From: Oceanitalea sp047302425
GTDB lineage: Bacteria; Actinomycetota; Actinomycetes; Actinomycetales; Actinomycetaceae
Assembly (NCBI RefSeq): GCF_047302425.1
Contig: NZ_CP154855.1
Coordinates: 1,798,001-1,862,000, forward strand
DNA length: 64,000 bases
Direction of reading: 5' to 3'
In this document: piece by piece, positions 47,895 to 55,363 of the stretch
How positions within the stretch are numbered: the first letter of the stretch is position 1
How the letters are laid out: every line of letters starts with the position of its first letter
The notes under the pieces: generated by a model
The model's input: the letters and a program-made list of their open reading frames with translations, nothing else
The model's database searches: none
What the model was told of the DNA's origin: nothing
Program-made: the position numbers and the translations under genes

Positions 47895-48840
47895 GCCTCG
47901 CAACGCCGTGCGCCCGACCTCGCCACGGCACGCCTCCCAGCCCGTGCCCCAGCTGCTCCGCGGCTTCCTCATGGGAGCAGCCGACATCGTCCCCGGCGTC
48001 TCCGGCGGCACCATCGCCCTCGTCCTGGGGATCTACGAGCGGCTCGTCCACGCCATCTTCACGGCGTCCTCCGCGCTCGGGTCGCTCGTGCGCGGTGACC
48101 TGCGCGAGACCGGACGCCGGCTCGCGGCCGTGCCCTGGGTCTGGGTCATCGCGCTGCTGGCCGGCATCGGGGCCGCGATCGTCCTGCTGTCCGGACCGCT
48201 CGAGCGGCTGCTGACCGACCAGCCCCAGGCGATGGCCGGGCTCTTCTTCGGCCTCATCCTCGGGGCCGTCCTCGTCTCCTGGCGCCTGGTCAAGCGCCCC
48301 AGCCCCCGCCTCGCGGTGGTCGCGCTCGTGGCCGCTGTGGCCTTCGCGCTCTTCCTCGGGCTGCAGGACACCAGCCAGGCCGCCGGCACGGAGGCGGTGA
48401 CCCGCCCGGCGTGGGCCTTCTTCCTCGCCGGCGTGGTCGCCATCTGCGCGATGATCCTGCCCGGCATCAGCGGCTCGTTCATCCTCGTCCTGCTCGGGAT
48501 GTACACGGAGGTGCTCGGCGCGGTCAACGACCGGCAGATCGGCGTGCTGCTCGTCTTCGTCCTCGGCGCGGGGCTGGGGCTCGCGGCCTTCTCCTCCCTG
48601 CTCACCTGGCTGCTCGACCGCTACCACGACCTCGTGCTCGCCGCGCTCATCGGGCTCATGCTCGGGTCCCTGCGGCTGCTGTGGCCGTGGCCGCACGGCC
48701 TGGAGAGCACGGTGCTCGGCGCGCCGACGGACCCTGTCGGTGCGCCGGTGCTGCTCGCGGTGCTCGGTCTCGCCGTCGTCGTCGGGGTGGACCGGTGGGG
48801 CCGCGTGCTGGCGCGGCGCCGCGAGACCGCGGACGCCTAG
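47884..48840 (+). CDS. DUF368 polyprenyl-phosphate transporter-like protein
   Basis: The 318-residue membrane protein has the two DUF368 signature repeats, GAADIVPGVSGGTIALVLGI and ICAMILPGISGSFILVLLGM, within about eight helices. DUF368 (PopT) proteins were shown to flip undecaprenyl-phosphate back across the membrane for cell-wall synthesis. The arrangement of SGG and SGS loops is complete. It overlaps the preceding LLM gene. Confidence 0.88.
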   Translation: MPAEPRNAVRPTSPRHASQPVPQLLRGFLMGAADIVPGVSGGTIALVLGIYERLVHAIFTASSALGSLVRGDLRETGRRLAAVPWVWVIALLAGIGAAIVLLSGPLERLLTDQPQAMAGLFFGLILGAVLVSWRLVKRPSPRLAVVALVAAVAFALFLGLQDTSQAAGTEAVTRPAWAFFLAGVVAICAMILPGISGSFILVLLGMYTEVLGAVNDRQIGVLLVFVLGAGLGLAAFSSLLTWLLDRYHDLVLAALIGLMLGSLRLLWPWPHGLESTVLGAPTDPVGAPVLLAVLGLAVVVGVDRWGRVLARRRETADA

Positions 48841-48931
48841 CCACCCGCGCGCCCACACCCGGCACGGGCGGGGCAGGTGGCGGGGCCCACTCCCGCTTGC
48901 CGACCCGGGTGACGCCCCTGACCGTTGGGGG

Positions 48932-50569
48932 ATGACGACGCGCGAGGAGCTGCAGGACATCGCCCACGACCAGTTCGGCTGGGACGACCTGCGCGGCGGG
49001 CAGCTCGAGGCGATCGAGGGCGTCCTCGAGGGGCGTGACGTCCTCGCGATCATGCCCACGGGCTACGGGAAGTCCGCGATCTACCAGGTGACGGGCGTCG
49101 TCCTGCCGGGGGCGACCGTCGTCGTCTCCCCGCTCATCGCCCTCCAGGGCGACCAGATCGCCGGGATCACCGACGCACCCGAGGCGCCCGACGCCGTCGC
49201 CCTCAACTCCGCGCTGCGGGCGGCGGACCGCAAGGAGGCGTGGCAGGCGGTGACGGCGGGGGAGGCCGAGTACTTCTTCCTCTCCCCGGAGCAGCTCGCC
49301 AAGGACGACGTCGTCGAGCGGCTCGCGCAGGTGCGTCCCTCGCTCGTCGTCGTCGACGAGGCGCACTGCGTCTCCGCCTGGGGCCACGACTTCCGCCCCG
49401 ACTACCTGCGCCTGGGCCACGCGATCGAGCGGCTCGGCCGCCCGCCGGTCATCGCGCTCACGGCGACGGCGGCACCTCCCGTCCGCGACGACATCGCCCG
49501 GCGCCTGGGCCTGCGCGACCCGCTCCTCATCACCCGCGGCTTCGACCGGCCCAACCTCGAGCTGCGCGTGGTGCGGCACGTCGACGCCGCGGACAAGCGC
49601 CGGGCGCTGCTCGAGGACGCCGCGACGCTGCTCGGTCCCGGCCTCGTCTACGCGGGGCGGCGCAAGGACACCGAGGCCTACGCCGCCGAGCTCGCCGAGC
49701 GCGGCCTGCGGGCCGCGGCCTACCACGCCGGCCTGCGGGCGCAGGTGCGCGAGCAGGTCCACGACGACTTCTCCGCGGGGCGGCTCGACGTCGTCGTCGC
49801 GACCTCCGCCTTCGGCATGGGCATCGACAAGGCCGACGTCCGCTTCGTCCTGCACGCCGACCCGCCCGGGTCGCTCGACAGCTACTACCAGGAGGTGGGC
49901 CGTGCCGGGCGTGACGGCGAGCCCGCCCTCGCGGTGCTCCACTACCGGCCCGAGGACCTCGGGCTGCGGTCCTTCTTCGCGACGGCGAGCGTGCGGGAGG
50001 AGGACCTGCGGGCGGTGCTCACCGCCGTGCGCCGGGCCGACCGGCCGCTCGGCGCGACGGCGCTGCGGAACGCCCTGGAGCTTCCGCCCCGGCGGGTGAC
50101 CGCCGCCGTCAACCTCCTCCAGGAGGTCGGCGCCGTGACGCAGACCCGGCGCGGGGTCAGGGCGCGCGGGAAGCAGCGACCGGGTGACGTCGTCGCCCTC
50201 GCCGAGGAGCACACCGAGTCCCGTCAGCGGGTGGAGCGCTCGCGCGTGGAGATGATGCGGGGCTACGCCGAGACGCTGTCCTGCCGCCGTGAGTTCCTCC
50301 TCGGCTACTTCGGCGAGGACTACCCCGGACCGTGCGAGAGCTGCGACACCTGCGCCGCCGGCACCGCCCAGGAGCGGGCTGCCGAGGACGCCGCGGCGGC
50401 CGGCGACGGGCCGGGCATGCAGGACGAGGTGGTCCACGAGCAGTGGGGCCGCGGCACGGTGATGAACACCGAGGACGACCGCCTCACCGTCTTCTTCCCC
50501 GACGAGGGGTACAAGACGCTGTCCAAGCAGGTCGTCGAGGAGCAGGGCCTCCTGCGGACCTCGGAGTGA
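48932..50569 (+). CDS. RecQ-family ATP-dependent DNA helicase
   Basis: The 545-residue helicase has Walker A PTGYGKSA, the DEAH box VVDEAHCVSAWGHDFRPDYL, ALTATAAPPVRDDIARRLGL, FDRPNLELRV and the motif V/VI region FGMGIDKADV then YYQEVGRAGRDG. A winged-helix region (residues about 345-400) precedes a zinc module (CRREFLLGYF then CESCDTC). There is no HRDC domain. Instead the C-terminus has a ~50-residue domain (VVHEQWGRGTVMNTEDDRLT) like DUF3553. It unwinds 3'-tailed and branched DNA in repair. Confidence 0.9.
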   Translation: MTTREELQDIAHDQFGWDDLRGGQLEAIEGVLEGRDVLAIMPTGYGKSAIYQVTGVVLPGATVVVSPLIALQGDQIAGITDAPEAPDAVALNSALRAADRKEAWQAVTAGEAEYFFLSPEQLAKDDVVERLAQVRPSLVVVDEAHCVSAWGHDFRPDYLRLGHAIERLGRPPVIALTATAAPPVRDDIARRLGLRDPLLITRGFDRPNLELRVVRHVDAADKRRALLEDAATLLGPGLVYAGRRKDTEAYAAELAERGLRAAAYHAGLRAQVREQVHDDFSAGRLDVVVATSAFGMGIDKADVRFVLHADPPGSLDSYYQEVGRAGRDGEPALAVLHYRPEDLGLRSFFATASVREEDLRAVLTAVRRADRPLGATALRNALELPPRRVTAAVNLLQEVGAVTQTRRGVRARGKQRPGDVVALAEEHTESRQRVERSRVEMMRGYAETLSCRREFLLGYFGEDYPGPCESCDTCAAGTAQERAAEDAAAAGDGPGMQDEVVHEQWGRGTVMNTEDDRLTVFFPDEGYKTLSKQVVEEQGLLRTSE

Positions 50570-50596
50570 TCCCGCGCAGAGCGCGCGGCGCCGTCG

Positions 50597-50609
50597 TAGC
50601 CTTCCGCAG
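50597..50609 (+). promoter_or_regulatory. Leaderless-type -10 element (TAGCCT)
   Basis: TAGCCT, then TCCGCAG, then the ATG at 50610. Confidence 0.5.
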
Positions 50610-51623
50610 ATGGACCCGGTAGCGGCGCTCAAGCGCGTGGCCTACCTCCTCGAGCGGGAGCGGGCCGAGGCTCGGCGTGCCACCGCGTTCCGCAAGGCGG
50701 CGGCCCGGCTCGAGGGGCTGCAGGCCCGGGAGCTCGAGCGACGCCTCGCCACGGGGACGCTCACCGAGCTGCCCGACGTCGGCCAGCGGACGGCCGGCGT
50801 GGCGATGGAGGCGGCCCGCGGCGAGGTGCCCGACTACCTCGCGGCCCTGGAGGAGCGGGCGGACGGCCCGCTCGCGGAGGGCGGGGAGGAGGTGCGCGGC
50901 TGGCTGCGCGGGGACCTGCACTCCCACTCCGAGTGGTCCGACGGCGGCACCCCGATCCTCGACATGGCGCGTGCCGCCGTCGAGCTCGGGCACGAGTACC
51001 TCGCGCTCACCGACCACTCGCCGCGGCTCACGGTGGCGCGCGGGCTGTCGCCCGAGCGGCTGCGGGAGCAGCTCGACGTCGTCGAGGAGCTCAACGCGGA
51101 GCTCGCACCCTTCCGCATCCTCACCGGTATCGAGGTCGACATCCTCGAGGACGGCGGGCTCGACCAGGAGCCCGAGCTGCTGGCCCGGCTCGACGTCGTC
51201 GTCGCCAGCGTCCACTCCAAGCTGCGGATGGACGCGCGCGCGATGACGCGGCGGATGGTGGCCGCCGTCGAGCACCCGCTCGTCGACGTCCTCGGGCACT
51301 GCACGGGACGGCTCGTCACCGGCGGCCGGGGCACGCGCCCGGAGTCCGAGTTCGACGCGGAGGCGGTGTTCGGGGCGTGCCTGGACAACGACGTCGCCGT
51401 CGAGCTCAACTCGCGCCCGGAGCGGTTGGACCCGCCGATGCGGCTGCTCGAGCGGGTCGTCGAGCTCGGGTGCCGGATGGCGATCGACACCGATGCCCAC
51501 GCGCCCGGTCAGCTGGAGTTCCTCGACCACGGCTGCGCCCGCGCCGCCGAGGCCGGCGTGCCGCGCGAGCGCATCGTCAACGCCCTGCCCCTGGAGGACC
51601 TGCTGTCCTGGACCAACCGCTGA
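50610..51623 (+). CDS. PHP-domain phosphoesterase (PolX C-terminal-like)
   Basis: The 337-residue protein has an N-terminal helix-hairpin-helix region (LTELPDVGQRTAGVAMEAAR) and a PHP trinuclear-metal domain: DLHSHSEWSDGG, ALTDHSP, TGIEVDIL, VASVHSK, DVLGHCTGR and AIDTDAHAPGQLEFLDHG. This corresponds to the C-terminal half of PolX polymerases without the polymerase domain. It probably cleaves a phosphate ester in nucleic acid or a nucleotide. Confidence 0.85.
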   Translation: MDPVAALKRVAYLLERERAEARRATAFRKAAARLEGLQARELERRLATGTLTELPDVGQRTAGVAMEAARGEVPDYLAALEERADGPLAEGGEEVRGWLRGDLHSHSEWSDGGTPILDMARAAVELGHEYLALTDHSPRLTVARGLSPERLREQLDVVEELNAELAPFRILTGIEVDILEDGGLDQEPELLARLDVVVASVHSKLRMDARAMTRRMVAAVEHPLVDVLGHCTGRLVTGGRGTRPESEFDAEAVFGACLDNDVAVELNSRPERLDPPMRLLERVVELGCRMAIDTDAHAPGQLEFLDHGCARAAEAGVPRERIVNALPLEDLLSWTNR

Positions 51624-51637
51624 CAACGCCCCCTGCC

Positions 51638-51658
51638 GCCGAGAGCAGAGTTCTTCCC
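51638..51658. repeat. Dispersed motif copy, diverged
   Basis: GCCGAGAGCAGAGTTCTTCC lies 14 bp after the PHP gene stop. The ends match the motif while the middle is changed (CAGAG for CCGGA). Confidence 0.65.
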
Positions 51659-51661
51659 GGA

Positions 51662-51688
51662 CCTGTGGACGGGCCACCCGTCCACAGG
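51662..51688. terminator. Hairpin between convergent genes
   Basis: CCTGTGGACGGG (51662-51673) and CCCGTCCACAGG (51677-51688) are perfect 12-base arms around CCA. The element lies between the stops of the PHP gene (51623) and the thioesterase gene (51696), where a bidirectional terminator is expected. It lacks a T-tract. Confidence 0.8.
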
Positions 51689-51695
51689 GGCCGGA

Positions 51696-52136
51696 TCAGC
51701 GGGGGCGCGGCTCGTGGACGTCCGGTCGCAGCCGCTCGGGGATGCGGTCACGGTCGAAGGTGATCGCCGTCTGGCCGTGCGGGGTGGGTCGTCCGTCCTC
51801 ACCGAGGTTGACGAAGACGATCGAGTCGATCGTGAGGATGCTGTGGCGGGTGAAGAGGTTGCGCACCTCGGCCCGCATGGTCAGCGAGGTCCGCCCGAAA
51901 CGGGTGGCGCGCAGCCCCATCTCGACGATGTCGCCCTGCGTGGCGGAGCTGAGGAAGTTGATCTCCGACATGTACTTCGTGACGACGCGCTCGTTGCCGA
52001 GCTGGATCATCGCGTAGATGGCCGCCTCCTCGTCGATCCACCGCAGCAGGCTGCCACCGAAGAGGGTGCCGTTGGCGTTGAGGTCCTCGGGCCGGATCCA
52101 CTTGCGGGTGTGGAAGTTGATGTCGTCGGAGTGCAT
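51696..52136 (-). CDS. Acyl-CoA thioesterase, hotdog fold (YciA-like)
   Basis: The 146-residue protein has the hotdog-fold acyl-CoA thioesterase signature DLNANGTLFGGSLLRWIDEE, where the Asn/Asp region is catalytic, and KYMSEINFLSSATQGDIVEM. Such enzymes release CoA from short to medium acyl-CoAs. A TAACCT element six bases upstream supports the ATG at 52136. Confidence 0.88.
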   Translation of the reverse strand: MHSDDINFHTRKWIRPEDLNANGTLFGGSLLRWIDEEAAIYAMIQLGNERVVTKYMSEINFLSSATQGDIVEMGLRATRFGRTSLTMRAEVRNLFTRHSILTIDSIVFVNLGEDGRPTPHGQTAITFDRDRIPERLRPDVHEPRPR

Positions 52137-52148
52137 ACGTCCAGGTTA
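52137..52148 (-). promoter_or_regulatory. Leaderless-type -10 element (TAACCT)
   Basis: On the minus strand TAACCT, then GGACGT, then the ATG at 52136. Confidence 0.55.
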
Positions 52149-52278
52149 GGTCGGTGAACCGGGCGAAACCCGGCGCAGCGGGCGTGCGACCCGCCACGGC
52201 CCGGCGGCGACGAGGCGGCCCTTGACGGCGCCGGTTCGGCGCAGGACCCTGTAGCCCTCCGTCCGGCTGGAGGCACCC

Positions 52279-52839
52279 ATGGGCACGCTCGTCTACGCAG
52301 CCAACGTCTCCCTCGACGGCTACCTCGAGGACGAGACCGGCGCCTTCGACTGGTCCGTGCCGAGCGAGGAGGTGCACGCCTTCTGGAACGAGCACGAGCG
52401 GCGTATCGGCACCTCGCTCTACGGGCGGCGCATGTACGAGGCGATGCGCGTGTGGGAGGAGGACGACTGGCTCGTCGACGCACCCGCCATCGTCCGCGAG
52501 TACGCGACGATCTGGCGGGACGCGGACAAGGTCGTCTACTCCTCGACGCTCGACGCCGTGACGACGGCGCGTACCCGGCTCGAGCGGCGCTTCGAGCCCG
52601 AGGCGGTACGGCGCCTCAAGGAGGAGTCGGGCGCGGGCATCAGCGTCGGGGGAGCGGGCCTCGGCGCCGAGGCCTTCAGTCACGGGCTGGTCGACGAGTG
52701 CGTCCTGCTCGTCCACCCGGTGCTCGTCGGGGGCGGGAAGCCCGCGCTGCCGCGAGGTGTGCGCCTCGAGCTCGAGCTCCTGGACCACCGACGCTTCGCC
52801 AACGGGGTGGTCTGCCTCCACCACGCGGTGCGGACCTGA
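52279..52839 (+). CDS. Dihydrofolate reductase/RibD C-terminal family protein
   Basis: The 186-residue protein has the RibD_C/DHFR-like pattern: YAANVSLDGYLEDETGAFDW, GTSLYGRRMYEAMRVWE, SVGGAGLGAEAFSHGLVDEC and HPVLVGGGKPALP. These are NADPH-dependent reductases, often of unknown substrate; true folate reduction is not implied. A GGAGG ribosome binding site is present upstream. Confidence 0.85.
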   Translation: MGTLVYAANVSLDGYLEDETGAFDWSVPSEEVHAFWNEHERRIGTSLYGRRMYEAMRVWEEDDWLVDAPAIVREYATIWRDADKVVYSSTLDAVTTARTRLERRFEPEAVRRLKEESGAGISVGGAGLGAEAFSHGLVDECVLLVHPVLVGGGKPALPRGVRLELELLDHRRFANGVVCLHHAVRT

Positions 52840-52857
52840 GGAGAGGCCCGGCGTGTG

Positions 52858-52915
52858 GTGTGCGCAGACGTCCAGCTGATCCACCCGGTGAATCAGCTGG
52901 ACGTCTCGCGCACAC
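52858..52915. repeat. Large stem-loop, same family as 12341-12393
   Basis: 52858-52880 (GTGTGCGCAGACGTCCAG then CTGAT) pairs with 52892-52915, with one bulged G. The loop is CCACCCGGTGA. It shares the loop core and layout with the stem-loop at 12341 while the stem sequence differs. It begins 19 bp after the reductase stop and precedes the exonuclease gene on the same strand. Confidence 0.8.
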
Positions 52916-52976
52916 CTCACCACGCCCGCCGTCGCGGCGGGTCCGCGCCCGCCGTCGATCTGGAAGGATCGCCCGC

Positions 52977-53918
52977 ATGAGTGACCAGCCGGGACCCCTG
53001 CTTCTCCTCGACTCCGCCTCCATGTACTTCCGGGCCTTCTTCGCCCTGCCCGAGACGATGACCGCGCCCGACGGCACGCCGGTCAACGCGGTGCGCGGCT
53101 TCCTCGACGCCATCTCCCGGCTCGTCGAGACCCACCGCCCCTCCCGGGTCGTCGCCTGCTGGGACGACGACTGGCGCCCGGCGTTCCGGGTCGAGGCGAT
53201 CCCCTCCTACAAGGAGCACCGACTCTCCGACGACGGCGGTGAGGAGGTCCCGCCCGCGCTCACCGCCCAGGTGCCGATCATCGTCGACGTGCTCTCCGCC
53301 GTCGGGATCCCGCGGCTGGGATCGCCCGGCTACGAGGCCGACGACGTCATCGGCACCCTCGCCGCCCGCGAGGTCGCTGCCACCGACCGCGCCCCCGAGG
53401 TGCTCGTCATGACCGGTGACCGGGACCTGTTCCAGCTCGTCGACGACGCCGCCGCCGTCGCCGTCCTCTACCCGGTCCGCGGGCAGAAGGAGCCGCAGCG
53501 GATCGACGAGGCGTGGCTACGCGAGAAGTACGGCGTCGTGAGCGGCCAGGCCTACGCCGACATGGCCACCCTCCGCGGCGACCCGAGCGACGGGCTGCCG
53601 GGCGTCGCGGGGATCGGGGAGAAGACCGCCGCCTCCCTGCTCGCGCAGCACGGCACGCTCGCCGGGATCGTCGAGGCGGCGAACGACGCCGGGTCCTCCC
53701 TCACCGCGACGCAGCGCAAGCGCATCCTCGCGGCGGCCGACTACCTCGCCGTCGCGCCGACCGTCGTCCAGGTGGCCCGTGACGCACCGGTGGCCGACGA
53801 CCGCGGCGAGATCGGCGACGTCCCGGCGGACGGGGACAAGCTCCTCGAGCTCGCCGAGCGCTGGGGCCTGGAGTCCCCGCTCAAGCGGCTCGTCGACGCC
53901 TGCGCCGCCGTCTCCTGA
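52977..53918 (+). CDS. Stand-alone 5'-3' exonuclease (flap endonuclease family)
   Basis: The 313-residue protein is a PolA-N-terminal-type nuclease encoded alone. The acidic metal ligands are visible in LLLLDSASMYFRAFFALPE, GYEADDVIGTLAAR and MTGDRDLFQLV. The helix-3-turn-helix DNA-binding motif is DPSDGLPGVAGIGEKTAASL. It likely removes RNA primers or flaps. Alternative names in other bacteria include Xni and ExoIX-type, but those are shorter. Confidence 0.85.
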   Translation: MSDQPGPLLLLDSASMYFRAFFALPETMTAPDGTPVNAVRGFLDAISRLVETHRPSRVVACWDDDWRPAFRVEAIPSYKEHRLSDDGGEEVPPALTAQVPIIVDVLSAVGIPRLGSPGYEADDVIGTLAAREVAATDRAPEVLVMTGDRDLFQLVDDAAAVAVLYPVRGQKEPQRIDEAWLREKYGVVSGQAYADMATLRGDPSDGLPGVAGIGEKTAASLLAQHGTLAGIVEAANDAGSSLTATQRKRILAAADYLAVAPTVVQVARDAPVADDRGEIGDVPADGDKLLELAERWGLESPLKRLVDACAAVS

Positions 53919-53927
53919 CGCGGCGCG

Positions 53928-53948
53928 GTCACCGGGTGGCCCGGTGAC
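53928..53948 (+). terminator. Short perfect hairpin after the exonuclease gene
   Basis: GTCACCGGG (53928-53936), loop TGG and CCCGGTGAC (53940-53948) form a 9-base stem 9 bp after the exonuclease stop. It lies upstream of the glnA2 promoter region (TACTCT at 53971-53976). It could also be an operator. Confidence 0.5.
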
Positions 53949-54020
53949 GAGGGATGTCGGCCGGGAACTGTACTCTCGGCGCAGCAGGTGGCACGACGCG
54001 ACGACGGAAGGAAGCCGCCG

Positions 54021-55358
54021 ATGGACAGGCAGCAGGAGTACGTGCTCCGCGCGATCGAGGAACGCGACATCCGGTTCATCCGGCTGTGGTTCACCGACGT
54101 CCTCGGCGTGCTCAAGTCCGTGGCGATCGCCCCGGCGGAGATCGAGGCGGCCTTCGCCGAGGGCATCGGCTTCGACGGCAGCTCGATCGAGGGCCTCACC
54201 CGCGTCTACGAGGCCGACATGCTCGCCAAGCCGGACCCGGCCACCTTCCAGCTGCTGCCCTGGCGCGGGGACGAGAACGGTGTCGCGCGGATGTTCTGCG
54301 ACATCCTCACCCCCGACGGCGAGCCGGCCCGCTCCGACCCGCGCAACGTCCTCAAGCGCACCCTCGAGCGCGCCAAGGACGCCGGCTTCACCTGCTACAC
54401 CCACCCCGAGATCGAGTTCTACCTCTTCGAGCAGCGCAGCAGCCTCGACGCGCCCCTCGTCCCGATCGACACCGCCGGCTACTTCGACCACGTCGCCCGC
54501 GGCACCGCCCACGACTTCCGGCGCGACACCATCACGCTGCTCGAGTCCATGGGCATCTCGGTGGAGTACTCCCACCACGAGGCCGGCCCCGGGCAGAACG
54601 AGATCGACCTGCGCTACGCGGACGCCCTGTCCACCGCGGACAACATCATGACCTTCCGCACCGTGGTCAAGGAGGTCGCCCTCCAGCAGGGGATCATGGC
54701 CACCTTCATGCCCAAGCCGCTCATCGAGTCCCCGGGCTCCGGCATGCACACGCACTTCTCGCTGTTCGAGGGCGACGCGAACGCCTTCTACGACCCCGCG
54801 GGCCAGTACCAGCTCTCCGCGACGGGCCGCTCCTTCATCGCCGGCCTGCTCCACCACGCCGCCGAGATCACCGCCGTCACCAACCAGTACGTCAACTCCT
54901 ACAAGCGCCTGTGGGGCGGCGGGGAGGCGCCCAGCTACGTGTGCTGGGGCCACAACAACCGCTCCGCGCTCGTCCGCGTGCCGCGGCACAAGCCGGACAA
55001 GGGCCCCTCCACTCGCGCCGAGTACCGCGCGCTGGACTCCGCCGCCAACCCCTACCTCGCCTTCGCCGTCCTCATCTCGGCGGGCCTCAAGGGCATCGAG
55101 GAGGGCTACGAGCTGCCCGACGGCGCCGAGGACAACGTGTGGGCGCTGTCCGACGTCGAGCGCAAGGCCATGGGCATCAAGCCGCTGCCCGGCAGCCTCG
55201 AGCAGGCGCTGGAGGTCATGGAGTCCTCCGAGCTCGTCGCCGAGACCCTCGGTGAGGACGTCTTCGAGTTCTTCGTCCGCAACAAGCGCCAGGAGTGGAC
55301 CGAGTACCGGTCCCAGGTCACGCCCTACGAGTTGCGTAGCCTGCTGCCCGGCGTCTGA
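54021..55358 (+). CDS. glnA2: Glutamine synthetase type I, GlnA2-like
   Basis: The 445-residue enzyme has GS motifs GIGFDGSSIEGLTRVYEADM, FYLFEQRSS, the Mg-ligand region YSHHEAGPGQNEIDLRYADA, the ATP loop KPLIESPGSGMHTHFSLFEG and RSALVRVPRHKPDKG. The adenylylation tyrosine of GS-I beta is not present: the corresponding segment near residue 374 reads DNVWALSDVERKAMG. It is therefore expected not to be controlled by GlnE, as for GlnA2 in other actinobacteria. The ATG at 54021 follows GGAAGGA. It is followed by glnE after a 5-bp gap. The in vivo substrate may be a polyamine or glutamate. Confidence 0.9.
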   Translation: MDRQQEYVLRAIEERDIRFIRLWFTDVLGVLKSVAIAPAEIEAAFAEGIGFDGSSIEGLTRVYEADMLAKPDPATFQLLPWRGDENGVARMFCDILTPDGEPARSDPRNVLKRTLERAKDAGFTCYTHPEIEFYLFEQRSSLDAPLVPIDTAGYFDHVARGTAHDFRRDTITLLESMGISVEYSHHEAGPGQNEIDLRYADALSTADNIMTFRTVVKEVALQQGIMATFMPKPLIESPGSGMHTHFSLFEGDANAFYDPAGQYQLSATGRSFIAGLLHHAAEITAVTNQYVNSYKRLWGGGEAPSYVCWGHNNRSALVRVPRHKPDKGPSTRAEYRALDSAANPYLAFAVLISAGLKGIEEGYELPDGAEDNVWALSDVERKAMGIKPLPGSLEQALEVMESSELVAETLGEDVFEFFVRNKRQEWTEYRSQVTPYELRSLLPGV

Positions 55359-55363
55359 CAGCC

